From CALJFL01 sp036961205 (GTDB lineage: Bacteria > Pseudomonadota > Gammaproteobacteria > Pseudomonadales > Halieaceae): a stretch of 64,000 nt of DNA. Where the stretch lies: NCBI GenBank assembly GCA_036961205.1, contig JBALVI010000005.1:62001-126000 (forward strand), given 5' to 3'. The notes beneath the pieces are model-generated. The model was not told the origin of the DNA, did not search any database, and was given only the letters and a program-made list of their open reading frames with translations. This document shows, one piece after another, positions 54,715 to 62,810 of the stretch. How positions within the stretch are numbered: position 1 is the first letter of the stretch; each line of letters opens with the position of its first letter. A program made the position numbers and the translations under genes.

Positions 54715-54790
54715 AGCGCTACGAGCCTCATTTCAATTCGCTATCGCACATTGTAGAGCTTTAGAGTTCACGCTCTTGCCGTAACAACCA

Positions 54791-54827
54791 TTACAAAAAA
54801 AGGCCCTAAAAGGGCCCTTTTTTGTAA
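54791..54827 (-). terminator. Terminator after tRNA-Ser
   Basis: Stem with arms ttacaaaaaaaggccct (54791-54807) and agggcccttttttgtaa (54811-54827), three-base loop. The A-tract on the plus strand becomes a U-tract on the minus-strand transcript, immediately after the tRNA CCA end. The symmetry would also stop transcripts coming from the left. Confidence 0.75.
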
Positions 54828-54915
54828 TGGCGGTGAGGGAGAGATTCGAACTCTCGAACGGTTGCCCGTTACACGCTTTCCAGGCGTGCGCCTTCGACCA
54901 CTCGGCCACCTCACC
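54828..54915 (-). tRNA. tRNA-Ser (anticodon GGA)
   Basis: 88 bases including an encoded CCA. The acceptor stem GGTGAGG pairs with CCTCACC and the discriminator is G. The anticodon loop CTGGAAA gives GGA, which reads UCU/UCC serine codons. The long variable arm is typical of class II tRNA. GTTCGAATCTC forms the T-arm. Confidence 0.95.
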
Positions 54916-54928
54916 ATTGAGGGCGCGC

Positions 54929-54956
54929 ATAGTAACACAAGTAAATGTGGTTTCCA
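54929..54956 (-). promoter_or_regulatory. Promoter for tRNA-Ser
   Basis: On the minus strand TGGAAA (54951-54956), 16-base spacer, TACTAT (54929-54934), followed directly by the G/C-rich discriminator gcgcgccc. The discriminator matches that of the tRNA-Glu promoter and suggests stringent growth-rate control. Confidence 0.55.
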
Positions 54957-54971
54957 GTGCTGTGCGAACCG

Positions 54972-55793
54972 CTATTGGCGATTCAAACGATGGACTGGCG
55001 CAGTGCCAGGTTCGGAGCTACGCCAGGGGCAAATATCGAGGCCTCCACGGCGCGTATACAGCGCTTGAACCTCCAAATAAGAGGGATTACAGGCAGCGCT
55101 GATATCGATGAACATCCGCTCAACGCACTGCTCATGAAACTCCTGATGCTCTCTAAAGCCCAGTAAATAATCTAGCAAACTACCCTGATCAATTTTTGGG
55201 CCTCGGTACCTTAGCCAGACCGTAGCCCAATCGGGTTGTCCTGTCACCGGACACAGGGATCTCAGGAGATGGCTGTAGAGCTCCTCTGAAACCTCTTCCA
55301 CCTCTGCGCTTAACAAATCCCGCCCCGATGCCTCGCTTGCCGACAAGGGTTGGGAATCAATACATTGCCCTGATAGATTCGTGCCAGTAAAGGACGGGTC
55401 GTCTGGACTAAAAAGACTGAAAGTAACCGAGCAGCCTATAACCTTGGAGAGATCGGCATCAATGGTTGCACGCGCTGCCTGCTCCGAATCAAAAATCGTG
55501 GTATTGAGAGAATTCAGATACAGCTTCAGGGACTTCGACTCGACCAAATATGGCGATGTCGCGGGGATATGCAAACGTCCCAGAAAGATGGTTGGTCTAC
55601 CATCGGGTAGCAACCAGGAGAGCTCGTAAGCGTGCCAAACATCTTCGCCATAAAATGGCAGCGTTGAACGGGCAATGCCCAATTCTTCGCGGGCTTGCTG
55701 TCGGGCGATGGGGAACAGAACTTCCGGGGCATATTTATCCGGGCCCACCACCTGGCGCCCCAATAACATCTCGGTGCCCTCCCCGCTGGTCAT
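54972..55793 (-). CDS. queF: NADPH-dependent 7-cyano-7-deazaguanine reductase
   Basis: 273 residues, the long two-domain proteobacterial QueF. ELSWLLPDGRPTIFLGRLHI and VESKSLKLYLNSLNTT are N-domain motifs. The catalytic cysteine is in LCPVTGQPDWATVWLRY, and FREHQEFHEQCVERMFIDI carries the glutamate. It reduces preQ0 to preQ1 for queuosine in tRNA. The gene is placed next to a tRNA gene and five bases after the ABC permease stop. Confidence 0.94.
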   Translation of the reverse strand: MTSGEGTEMLLGRQVVGPDKYAPEVLFPIARQQAREELGIARSTLPFYGEDVWHAYELSWLLPDGRPTIFLGRLHIPATSPYLVESKSLKLYLNSLNTTIFDSEQAARATIDADLSKVIGCSVTFSLFSPDDPSFTGTNLSGQCIDSQPLSASEASGRDLLSAEVEEVSEELYSHLLRSLCPVTGQPDWATVWLRYRGPKIDQGSLLDYLLGFREHQEFHEQCVERMFIDISAACNPSYLEVQALYTRRGGLDICPWRSSEPGTAPVHRLNRQ

Positions 55794-55798
55794 CGAGT

Positions 55799-56572
55799 CT
55801 ACTGCCGCAGCCGGGTACCGCTATTTAGCAGGTACATGCAAAAAGAGAATGCCGCTACGGCGAAGAACGCGATCATCGATAAAGCAAATCCCAGGCTGAC
55901 GTCAGAGACGCCCAGCACGCCATAACGGAAGGCGTTCACTACATAGACCAGGGGATTCAATTTGGAAACTGCCGCCCAAAATGGTGGCAACAAGTCCATT
56001 GAGTAAAATACCCCGCCCAGATAAATCAGCGGGGTCAGTATGAAGGTTGGAACAATCGAAATATCGTCGAAGCTGTTGGCAAACACGGCATTAATAAACC
56101 CGGCACAGGCGAACAAAACGGAAGTCATTAACACCACGACCAGAACGACAAAGTAGCTGTGTATCTGCAGGCGGGTAAAGAGCAGAGACACCAGCGTAAC
56201 GACGACGGCTACAAATAGCCCGCGTGTCACGCCGCCAAGCACGAAGCCCAGTAGAATTACGTAGTTTGGCGTGGGGGACACTAACAATTCCTCTACGCTG
56301 TGATTGAACTTGGCGCCAAAAAATGAGGACACCACATTCGAGTAGGAGTTAGTTACGATGGCCATCATGATCAGTCCCGGCACAACGAATTCCATGTAGG
56401 TGAAACCACCCATCTCGCCAATGCGTGAACCGATAAGAGAGCCAAATATCACGAAGTACAGCGACATGGTGATCGCAGAGGGTAATAATGTCTGGGTCCA
56501 GATACGCAGGTAACGCTTGATCTCTTTGCGCAGTATGGTCATGAAGGCAATAAACTGCTCGTTTAAACTCAT
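55799..56572 (-). CDS. yadH: ABC-2-type permease (YadH-like)
   Basis: 257 residues, six membrane segments. ILRKEIKRYLRIWTQTLLPS opens the ABC-2 fold, then FVVPGLIMMAIVTNSYSNVV and the conserved PLIYLGGVFYSMDLLPPFW. It overlaps the ATPase gene by four bases. Together they form an ABC exporter like E. coli YadGH, inner membrane; the substrate is unknown. Confidence 0.9.
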   Translation of the reverse strand: MSLNEQFIAFMTILRKEIKRYLRIWTQTLLPSAITMSLYFVIFGSLIGSRIGEMGGFTYMEFVVPGLIMMAIVTNSYSNVVSSFFGAKFNHSVEELLVSPTPNYVILLGFVLGGVTRGLFVAVVVTLVSLLFTRLQIHSYFVVLVVVLMTSVLFACAGFINAVFANSFDDISIVPTFILTPLIYLGGVFYSMDLLPPFWAAVSKLNPLVYVVNAFRYGVLGVSDVSLGFALSMIAFFAVAAFSFCMYLLNSGTRLRQ

Positions 56573-57486
56573 GCTGCGCCCTCCACCAGACTCACAAACA
56601 TCTCTTCCAGACGATTAGCGCGATTACGCATGCTGCTGATACGGATATTTTGCGCATCTAGTTGTTGGAATACCTGATTAATTTCCTGCCCCTTCTCTAC
56701 TGCTACTTCCAAGCAGTGGTTGTCGATTCTATGCGTCGTGAAACCTTCGATTGAAAGGTCCTCTGGTAGTTCTTCCACACAATCAAGAATGAACACCTCG
56801 CGATGCAGTTGTTTGAGTAGATCGCGCATGGAGCTATTTTTTACAATCTTGCCCTTATCGATAATGGCGATGTTTCGACACAGGGCCTCGGCCTCTTCGA
56901 GATAGTGGGTGGTGAGTATAATGGTCGTGCCCGCTTCGTTAATTTTCTTGAGAAAATCCCACATCGAGCGACGCATTTCGATATCGACCCCGGCGGTGGG
57001 CTCATCGAGAATCAACAGCTTCGGCTCGTGAATGAGTGCCCGGGCAATCATCAGACGCCGTTTCATACCACCTGATAGTGTCCGGGACGGTACGTTCCGT
57101 TTATCCCAGAGGCCAAGTTCCCTCAGGTATTTTTCAGTGCGCTCGCGCGCCAAAGGGGCTGGCATGCCATAAAATCCACCCTGGTGGACAAGGATGTCCT
57201 CAACCTTTTCAAACTGGTTGAAATTAAATTCCTGGGGGACAATCCCAATATGCTTTTTGGCACCGGGAAAATCTACATCGATATCAACGTCAAACACCGA
57301 TACTGTGCCGCCTGACTTTGAAACCAGCGAGCAGATGATGCCAATGGTGGTCGACTTACCAGCGCCGTTCGGACCCAGCAGGGCAAAAAAGTCACCCTGC
57401 TGTACAGAAAGATCGATTCCTTTGAGTGCCTCAAAGCCATTGTCGTAGACCTTGCTGAGGTTTTTGATGGACAGTGCTGGTATCAT
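56569..57486 (-). CDS. yadG: ABC transporter ATP-binding protein (YadG-like)
   Basis: 305 residues from the ATG at 57486 (IPALSIKNLSKVYDNG), which matches the YadG start. In-frame ATGs at 57498 and 57540 would lengthen it. Walker A is LLGPNGAGKSTTIGI, followed by the Q-loop VPQEFNFNQFE. The signature is LSGGMKRRLMIARALIHEPK, and Walker B LLILDEPTAGVD with HYLEEAEALCRN follows. It energises the YadH permease, with which it overlaps. Confidence 0.92.
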   Translation of the reverse strand: MIPALSIKNLSKVYDNGFEALKGIDLSVQQGDFFALLGPNGAGKSTTIGIICSLVSKSGGTVSVFDVDIDVDFPGAKKHIGIVPQEFNFNQFEKVEDILVHQGGFYGMPAPLARERTEKYLRELGLWDKRNVPSRTLSGGMKRRLMIARALIHEPKLLILDEPTAGVDIEMRRSMWDFLKKINEAGTTIILTTHYLEEAEALCRNIAIIDKGKIVKNSSMRDLLKQLHREVFILDCVEELPEDLSIEGFTTHRIDNHCLEVAVEKGQEINQVFQQLDAQNIRISSMRNRANRLEEMFVSLVEGAA

Positions 57487-57556
57487 TCGAGTCGGCATTA
57501 CCTGAAAAACGAGCGCGCCATTGTACCCGTAATCATGCAACCAAACGACTCCAACT

Positions 57557-57940
57557 ATGAACGATGAGCAATACTTAAATTACTGTCAGACCCAGTTAAA
57601 AACCTTTGCCGGCGAGTTCTGCCAGCGAACTGAAACCCTGGCGGAGAATGACAGCCTGCAAGAATTGGCTCTGGCCTTTGCCGAGCTGGCGCAGGGGGAA
57701 CGCGACCTTTACGAAGATGGCCCCGGACTGGTATCGCGGCTATTCGTGACTTATCCGGATTTCGCACCTACTTTTCCACGAGATTTGCTCTGGTTTCTCG
57801 GTGGAGAATGCCTGCATTTCATGCCTGACGACGAGATTGAACAGCATCAGCAACTGGCCGGTTTGCGCGAGGATGCCGCGGCCCGGGGGGAACAGCTGAA
57901 CTTTACCGCTGCTCGCGCTAAGCTGCTGAAGTTACAATGA
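57557..57940 (+). CDS. PA2817-family protein
   Basis: 127 residues, conserved in Pseudomonas and relatives with unknown function. It is all-alpha in appearance. Conserved segments are FAELAQGERDLYEDGPGLVS and FPRDLLWFLGGECLHFMPDD. Divergent from yadG. The gene ends 32 bases before the tRNA promoter. Confidence 0.85.
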   Translation: MNDEQYLNYCQTQLKTFAGEFCQRTETLAENDSLQELALAFAELAQGERDLYEDGPGLVSRLFVTYPDFAPTFPRDLLWFLGGECLHFMPDDEIEQHQQLAGLREDAAARGEQLNFTAARAKLLKLQ

Positions 57941-57971
57941 AAAATAGGCCCACCATTTGACTGATTAGGGG

Positions 57972-58000
57972 TTGACGGGGCTGGTCTGGATACCTAAAAT
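57972..58000 (+). promoter_or_regulatory. Sigma-70 promoter of the tRNA-Glu/Gly operon
   Basis: TTGACG (57972-57977), 17-base spacer, TAAAAT (57995-58000), followed by the G/C discriminator gcgcgcctc. Both boxes match consensus at five of six positions. The tRNA starts 26 bases downstream. The discriminator is nearly identical to that before tRNA-Ser. Confidence 0.8.
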
Positions 58001-58026
58001 GCGCGCCTCTTGATCGAGACCTTTGC

Positions 58027-58102
58027 GTCCCCTTCGTCTAGTGGCCTAGGACACTGCCCTTTCACGGCGGTAACAGGGGTTCGAACCCCCTAGGGGACGC
58101 CA
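58027..58102 (+). tRNA. tRNA-Glu (anticodon TTC)
   Basis: 76 bases with CCA encoded. The acceptor GTCCCCT pairs with AGGGGAC; the discriminator is G. The anticodon loop CTTTCAC gives TTC, and GGTTCGAAC is the T-arm. It is first in the tRNA cluster after the promoter. Confidence 0.95.
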
Positions 58103-58146
58103 CTCGATCAATTGTGCTTGCAAATGATGTATCATTAGCAGCTTAT

Positions 58147-58233
58147 GCGGGAATAGCTCAGTTGGTAGAGCGCAACCTTGGTGAGGTTGTGGGGGGACGC
58201 CCAGTCTCGCGAGTGCGAGCGACCGTGACAGCG
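58147..58233 (+). pseudogene. Broken tRNA-Gly copy
   Basis: Bases 58147-58180 are identical to the first 34 bases of the intact tRNA-Gly at 58251. The anticodon stem is kept (CAACC/GGTTG), but the loop reads TTGGTGA, which would give anticodon GGT (threonine). From 58190 on, the expected variable loop and T-arm are replaced by about 17 G-rich bases, then a short remnant (tcgcgagt at 58207) and a non-matching 3' end without the acceptor partner or CCA. It is probably not a functional tRNA. Confidence 0.75.
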
Positions 58234-58250
58234 GTATAAATGTGTGATGT

Positions 58251-58326
58251 GCGGGAATAGCTCAGTTGGTAGAGCGCAACCTTGCCAAGGTTGAGGTCGC
58301 GAGTTCGAATCTCGTTTCCCGCTCCA
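58251..58326 (+). tRNA. tRNA-Gly (anticodon GCC)
   Basis: 76 bases with CCA. The acceptor GCGGGAA pairs with TTCCCGC; the discriminator is T. The anticodon loop TTGCCAA gives GCC. The D-arm AGCTCAGTTGGTAGAGC and T-arm GAGTTCGAATCTC are normal. A short T-run follows. Confidence 0.96.
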
Positions 58327-58430
58327 TTTTTTCCAAATCTCTCTAAATCTCTTCAGATATCGCCAGCACGAGGCCGAATACGGCCCCGGCCTCTGCGCTT
58401 CGATCTATTCCGGATAGACCCTGTTACGCC

Positions 58431-58811
58431 CTATTCCTCTTCTAACTTGATAGACACGCTATTGATGCAATACCGTTGCCCGGTTGGGTTGGGGCCATCT
58501 GGAAAGACGTGCCCCAGGTGCGCGCCGCACTTCTTGCACATTACCTCAGTTCTGACCATGCCCATGGTGCTGTCTTTGGACTCCTCAATGACCTCCTCAG
58601 AGGCGGGCTGAAAGAAGCTGGGCCAACCACAACCGGCGTCGAATTTTGTGTCTGAGAGGAACAGGGGCTCATTGCAGCAGCGGCAATGGTAGGTGCCGTC
58701 AGTGGTGGTGTCCCAATATTCTCCAGAGAAGGCGCGTTCGGTGCCTTTTTCTCTTGCTACCTGGAATTCCTCGGGGGTAAGTTTGTCTCGCCAGTATTCG
58801 TTGTCTTTCAT
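58431..58811 (-). CDS. msrB: Peptide-methionine (R)-S-oxide reductase
   Basis: 126 residues, stand-alone MsrB. Zinc cysteines: YHCRCCNEPLF and MCKKCGAHLGHVF. The catalytic cysteine is in RYCINSVSIKLE. GCGWPSFFQPASEE is the family signature. It reduces Met-R-sulfoxide using thioredoxin. Confidence 0.95.
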   Translation of the reverse strand: MKDNEYWRDKLTPEEFQVAREKGTERAFSGEYWDTTTDGTYHCRCCNEPLFLSDTKFDAGCGWPSFFQPASEEVIEESKDSTMGMVRTEVMCKKCGAHLGHVFPDGPNPTGQRYCINSVSIKLEEE

Positions 58812-58912
58812 GGTTTATTTCCATCTAGTCATTCAGGCTTGAAGTATAAAGGGTTTTGGCTGGTTGGTCGTCCTTGTGAGGCTTAGGAGTGGCCCAGGAC
58901 GGGCCTAGGAGA

Positions 58913-58972
58913 GCCTTTGGTATCTATTTAAAAACAAGGGTGGGGCATTGTTTTTAAATAGATACCAAAGGC
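58913..58972. repeat. Perfect 25-base inverted repeat
   Basis: Arms gcctttggtatctatttaaa... (58913-58937) and its exact reverse complement (58948-58972), with a 10-base loop gggtggggca. It sits in the gap between msrB and the hypothetical gene at 59031. Too long and symmetrical to be a typical operator; a hairpin terminator or repeat element is more likely. Confidence 0.85.
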
Positions 58973-59030
58973 CCTTTCAAGTTTCGGGGTGGGCCACTAG
59001 AATCGCTTAAAGCACATTGAATACTCACCT

Positions 59031-59501
59031 TTGGGACCTGATATTACCGTGGCTGATTTACATATTGAAGATTTTTATCGGGACGTCGCCAGGATATTTG
59101 TGCGGCTTTACGCGAGCTTTCCGCGCAAGATGATTTTGTATGTGGAAGATATTTGTGGGCCAGACGAGCCGGATGAGTTTGGCTTGCACGACCCTCGTTT
59201 TCAATCGTGCTTTAGCGCGATGGTCTGGTTGGCCGAGCACGGGCATGTCAGCTTCTATGCGACCCTTCGCGAGGAAGGCCTGGACCAGGTGGTATTGACT
59301 GAACGAGGATTTCTTCTGCTCACAACGCGCTCCACCGAGCCATTCGAGGACACGGTCACAGGCACCGGCATCTCGCCCAGCGTACTTGAGGAGTCACTGT
59401 CCAACATCTCCCAGCTACGGATGGCGCTGAAGGACGGCTCTAGTATCAAGCTAAGGCACTGTGTGAGTCATTTGCTATCGCGACCACCGCTTGCGCGTTA
59501 G
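59031..59501 (+). CDS. Hypothetical protein
   Basis: 156 residues with a TTG start at 59031; a GTG at 59049 is an alternative. It looks like a small globular protein: LHIEDFYRDVARIFVRLYAS, FPRKMILYVEDICGPDEPDE, then FSAMVWLAEHGHVSFYATLR. No known domain is recognised. Its stop overlaps the convergent NAD-kinase-like gene by four bases. Confidence 0.65.
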   Translation: MGPDITVADLHIEDFYRDVARIFVRLYASFPRKMILYVEDICGPDEPDEFGLHDPRFQSCFSAMVWLAEHGHVSFYATLREEGLDQVVLTERGFLLLTTRSTEPFEDTVTGTGISPSVLEESLSNISQLRMALKDGSSIKLRHCVSHLLSRPPLAR

Positions 59502-60742
59502 CCACTGCCAACCCGATATAAAATATGATCGTCATAGCCGGTGAGTACTGAACGATAGCCCGCCAGATTGAGATCCAGTTCTGGATCGTTGGTATCAACT
59601 AATAGCGGGCGACCCTCCAGCTCGGAAATTTTTGATTTTGCAGCTACGATGATAATATTACCCACGCCGACAGCGCGTATCACCGCCGGTGAAAACTGCT
59701 GATTGCCGCGGCCAAAAATATGTCCCTGTCCACCTATGGCGGTGACTACAATTTCTGCTTTGCCGGCATGTACAGCGAGCAGCTCCAGCAGCCCCTGCTC
59801 ATCCACGTCCGCGGCGACAATCACACCAGCACGCACTGCATCCACACCCAGCAGCGTGTTTGGCAATGCGAGTTCCTGCATAATACTGGCGGTAGTAGAG
59901 CCGGGGCCAATCAGGTAGAGACTCTGTGGATCCATGCTCTCTGCCATCCAGGCAGCGATGTCAGTGGCAACCAGCTCAGGGCTTTCTTTACCACCGATTT
60001 TGGTCTGCTGGAGGTATCGACCTTCGCTGGGCACCAACATTTCCCCGTAGTATTTGGTGCGTACTTTGTCTGCCCGAAAGGCCTGCTCATCGATGTCGCG
60101 AACTTCCTGGCGACGCAGGCCCACCAACCCGCCACTAACCAGCTGAGCCAGTAATTCGCCAGCGGCTTCCGGTGACACCGCAAAGACGCCTGAATGCATT
60201 TTAACACCGCAGGGAATACCCAGCACCGGAAAGTCTGCGCCTACTGCGTCATAAATGTCTCTGGCGGTACCGTCACCACCGGCGAAGATGAGCAGATCAA
60301 CCCCCTCCTGTTTTAACGCCATAGCAGCGCAGCGGGTATCTTCTGCAGCCGTGTCATAAACCGAATCAGAGAGGCTGTCGCCTGCCACAGGATCGCCTGC
60401 CGCAGGAACGCCTGCCGCAGGATCGCCTGCCGCAGGAACGCCTGCCGCAGGATCGCCTGCCGCAGGATCGCCTGCCGCAGGAACAACTGCCTCAATACCC
60501 AAGTCTGACATTAGGTTGGCACCCATGGCAGCCGACCAGGTAGTGAGTTGGAGATCGCCCAGTCGATCCTGTAGTGGCCTCAATGCGCGTTCAACCCGGT
60601 CACGGGCACGATTGCGCTGTTGCGCACTCAGAGTGTGAAGGCGCTGACGCATCGCCTGGCCGTCACTGCCCTTCAATGCGAGTGAGCCACCCAGCCCAGC
60701 CAGCGGGTTAATGATAAGACCGAGATGCAGTTGCCCAGTCAC
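59498..60742 (-). CDS. ATP-NAD kinase-like protein (diacylglycerol-kinase fold) with pentapeptide-repeat insert
   Basis: 414 residues. The NAD kinase/DAG kinase motif is LIFAGGDGTARDIYDAVG (GGDGT at 155-159). The second conserved region is TDIAAWMAESMDPQSLYLIG and PGSTTASIM. An insert of repeated Ala-Ala-Gly-Asp/Val-Pro units at residues 88-122 comes from the tandem DNA repeat. GLIINPLAGLGGSLALKGSD starts the fold. Function as ATP-NAD kinase is family-level inference. It overlaps the pdxB gene by four bases. Confidence 0.85.
   Translation of the reverse strand: MTGQLHLGLIINPLAGLGGSLALKGSDGQAMRQRLHTLSAQQRNRARDRVERALRPLQDRLGDLQLTTWSAAMGANLMSDLGIEAVVPAAGDPAAGDPAAGVPAAGDPAAGVPAAGDPVAGDSLSDSVYDTAAEDTRCAAMALKQEGVDLLIFAGGDGTARDIYDAVGADFPVLGIPCGVKMHSGVFAVSPEAAGELLAQLVSGGLVGLRRQEVRDIDEQAFRADKVRTKYYGEMLVPSEGRYLQQTKIGGKESPELVATDIAAWMAESMDPQSLYLIGPGSTTASIMQELALPNTLLGVDAVRAGVIVAADVDEQGLLELLAVHAGKAEIVVTAIGGQGHIFGRGNQQFSPAVIRAVGVGNIIIVAAKSKISELEGRPLLVDTNDPELDLNLAGYRSVLTGYDDHILYRVGSG
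60380..60484. repeat. 15-bp tandem repeat, seven copies
   Basis: Seven in-frame copies of gcctgccgcaggatc, with one base varying (atc or aac at the end) and an A in the first copy (gccac). They encode the AAGDP/AAGVP pentapeptide tract in the NAD-kinase-like protein. A 15-base unit keeps the frame if copies are gained or lost. Confidence 0.95.
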
Positions 60743-61905
60743 GCGGGCTTATCCTCTATCGGGACACAGCCCAAGGCGAGCAGCCAATCCCTCTGCTCTT
60801 GGGTATATGTGCCTTTGACAGGATGACCGGCCAGTTCTCGCCGCACGGGATAGGTTTTGCGCAGGCGATCAAAGCCCGCATCAGCCAGTGCTTTATCACC
60901 GGCTGCGTGTTGAATCATCGCCCGCAAAGTTGCATCGTCGCGCTTAATATCGTACTGCGCCAGCAGGATATTTCTCAAAAACGCTGCGCCGGAGGCGTCC
61001 GACTCTGGCAATACAAGTGCACTGCCCTCTTTACCCGCACCTGCCCTGATGTCGGCTGGAGGTAGCGCAAAGTGCTGCGTCACCCCGTTAACCAACATGG
61101 CCGTGGCATTGAGCTTACTGTCGTAGCTGTAGCCGGCTATATGTGCTGTGCCAAGCCGAACACTGACTAGCAATTCATCCTTCACCTCCGGTTCCCATTC
61201 CCACACATCCAGGACCACCGTGGGAGCTTCATCTCGCAGCATTCGTTGCTGCAGTGCCAGGTTGTCAACCACCGGCCCACGGCTGGCGTTGATCAGCAGA
61301 GAAGTTGAGGGCAGTAAAGACAGCGCATCAGTATTCAATAGATGCTTGCTTGGCCAGGGTTGTTCTGTGCCAAGTGAGCAGTGCAGGCTTACGACCTGGC
61401 AAGCCAACACCTGGGCAAGCTCGGCGCGGTTATCGACTTCAGACGCATCGAGCCATGGGTCATAAACGATAGTGTCAATTCCCAGAGCTTTCAGTCTTTG
61501 ATTTAGCAACTTACCGATGTGGCCGTAGCCGACTATCCCTACTCTGCCGCCACTGAGCAGAGTATCAAGGTGATCATCGACAGCAGCGATTGCTGTGAGC
61601 ACATATTCCACCACCGAATTGGCATTGCTACCGGGAGAGTGTGCAAAGCCAATGCCCCGGGACTGCAAATACGATCTATCAATATGGTCAAAGCCACTAG
61701 TCGCCGTCGCCACAAATTTGACGGGCGTACCCTCGAGTAACTCCTCGTCGACCTGGGTAACCGACCGTACCAGCAGCGCATCGGTAGCCATCAAGTCCTG
61801 CCGTCTAATCTCGCGCCCTTCACGCAGTGTTACGTCGGCAAACGCGGCGACTGCTGGGGCGAGTTCACAAATATTGGTGTCGGCTAAAATACGAAGTCGT
61901 TTCAC
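60739..61905 (-). CDS. pdxB: Erythronate-4-phosphate dehydrogenase
   Basis: 388 residues, D-isomer 2-hydroxyacid dehydrogenase fold with the PdxB C-terminal dimer domain. LRILADTNICELAPAVAAFA is the start, SVTQVDEELLEGTPVKFVAT follows, and GRVGIVGYGHIGKLLNQRLK is the NAD motif. The catalytic Arg is in INASRGPVVDN and the His in GTAHIAGYSYDSK. It oxidises 4-phosphoerythronate for pyridoxal phosphate synthesis. Confidence 0.94.
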   Translation of the reverse strand: MKRLRILADTNICELAPAVAAFADVTLREGREIRRQDLMATDALLVRSVTQVDEELLEGTPVKFVATATSGFDHIDRSYLQSRGIGFAHSPGSNANSVVEYVLTAIAAVDDHLDTLLSGGRVGIVGYGHIGKLLNQRLKALGIDTIVYDPWLDASEVDNRAELAQVLACQVVSLHCSLGTEQPWPSKHLLNTDALSLLPSTSLLINASRGPVVDNLALQQRMLRDEAPTVVLDVWEWEPEVKDELLVSVRLGTAHIAGYSYDSKLNATAMLVNGVTQHFALPPADIRAGAGKEGSALVLPESDASGAAFLRNILLAQYDIKRDDATLRAMIQHAAGDKALADAGFDRLRKTYPVRRELAGHPVKGTYTQEQRDWLLALGCVPIEDKPA

Positions 61906-62810
61906 AAGGGCAGCGTCCTGGCCAGTTTCTCGCAGCGTCTAATCAAGGGACCCTGAAGTTGTAGCGAGTCCAAATAGGCAATCAGTGCTTCGGCATCACT
62001 GCGACTCGGTTGATACGTAGGCGCTTCAGTGACCTCGGGAATATTGTCGGCCAGTATAGTCAATCGCTGGGCCAGGCGAGCCTGCGGCCAATTTGCCTGC
62101 AACTTCGCCTGCAGGCTTTTGGCGCCGCGAATATCCTGGGCCGCAACTGAATCCAGGCCCTGCTCCAGGCCATCCAGGCTGCCGTAGAGGGCCAGTAAAC
62201 TTGCGGCTGTTTTTGCACCAACGCCCGGGACTCCAGCAATATCATCGATTGGATCCCCTACCAACGCCAAATAGTCGGCAAATTGATCGGGCCGCACCCC
62301 GTGCTTCACTGCGAAAGACTTGGAATCGAGGGTTACACCGCCGGCAAAATCCCACCAGTGGTCGTTGGGCGCGACCAAAATCTGCCCCAGATCCTTATCG
62401 CGGGTCACTACGGTGACATCCATTCCCTGCGCGCGACAAATACTAGCCAGAGACGCCAGATAATCGTCGGCCTCATAACGGGGGCCACTGTAGCAGGGAA
62501 TTTGCAAGCACTCGGTTGCTTGCCGGCAGGCCTCAAGCTGAAACCCCAGAGCCTCATCCGGAAGCTCTCTGCTGGATTTATAGGACGACAATATGTCATT
62601 GCGAAAACAGCTGCCCAGACTCTCGTCGAAAGCGGCGGCACAGTGTCGCGGCAACCTTGTCGCATCCAGAAAATCCAGTAGAAACCCAACGTAACCGTAG
62701 AGCGCGTTTAGGGGCATGCCGTCTTGCGTATGCCAGCGATCTGGCAGAGAGAACCATGCTCTGAAAATATAGATAGACGCGTCGATCAGCCAGACGCGGG
62801 GAGCCGGCAT
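61902..62810 (-). CDS. xni: 5'-3' exonuclease/flap endonuclease of the Xni type
   Basis: 302 residues from the ATG at 62810, whose A overlaps the last base of the epmC stop codon. In-frame starts upstream would lie within epmC. VWLIDASIYIFRAWFSLPDR starts the PIN-like fold, then FDESLGSCFRNDILSSYKSS, CYSGPRYEADDYLASLA, and GDPIDDIAGVPGVGAKTAAS with the helix-hairpin-helix. It removes flaps or primers. It overlaps pdxB by four bases. Confidence 0.88.
   Translation of the reverse strand: MPAPRVWLIDASIYIFRAWFSLPDRWHTQDGMPLNALYGYVGFLLDFLDATRLPRHCAAAFDESLGSCFRNDILSSYKSSRELPDEALGFQLEACRQATECLQIPCYSGPRYEADDYLASLASICRAQGMDVTVVTRDKDLGQILVAPNDHWWDFAGGVTLDSKSFAVKHGVRPDQFADYLALVGDPIDDIAGVPGVGAKTAASLLALYGSLDGLEQGLDSVAAQDIRGAKSLQAKLQANWPQARLAQRLTILADNIPEVTEAPTYQPSRSDAEALIAYLDSLQLQGPLIRRCEKLARTLPL

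Noticed and set aside
60380..60484. CRISPR array
   Set aside because: Head-to-tail 15-base units without spacers; in-frame coding repeat.
60313..60495. Frame of repeated LRQAFLRQAI units opposite the NAD-kinase-like gene
   Set aside because: Shadow of the 15-bp tandem repeat in another frame.
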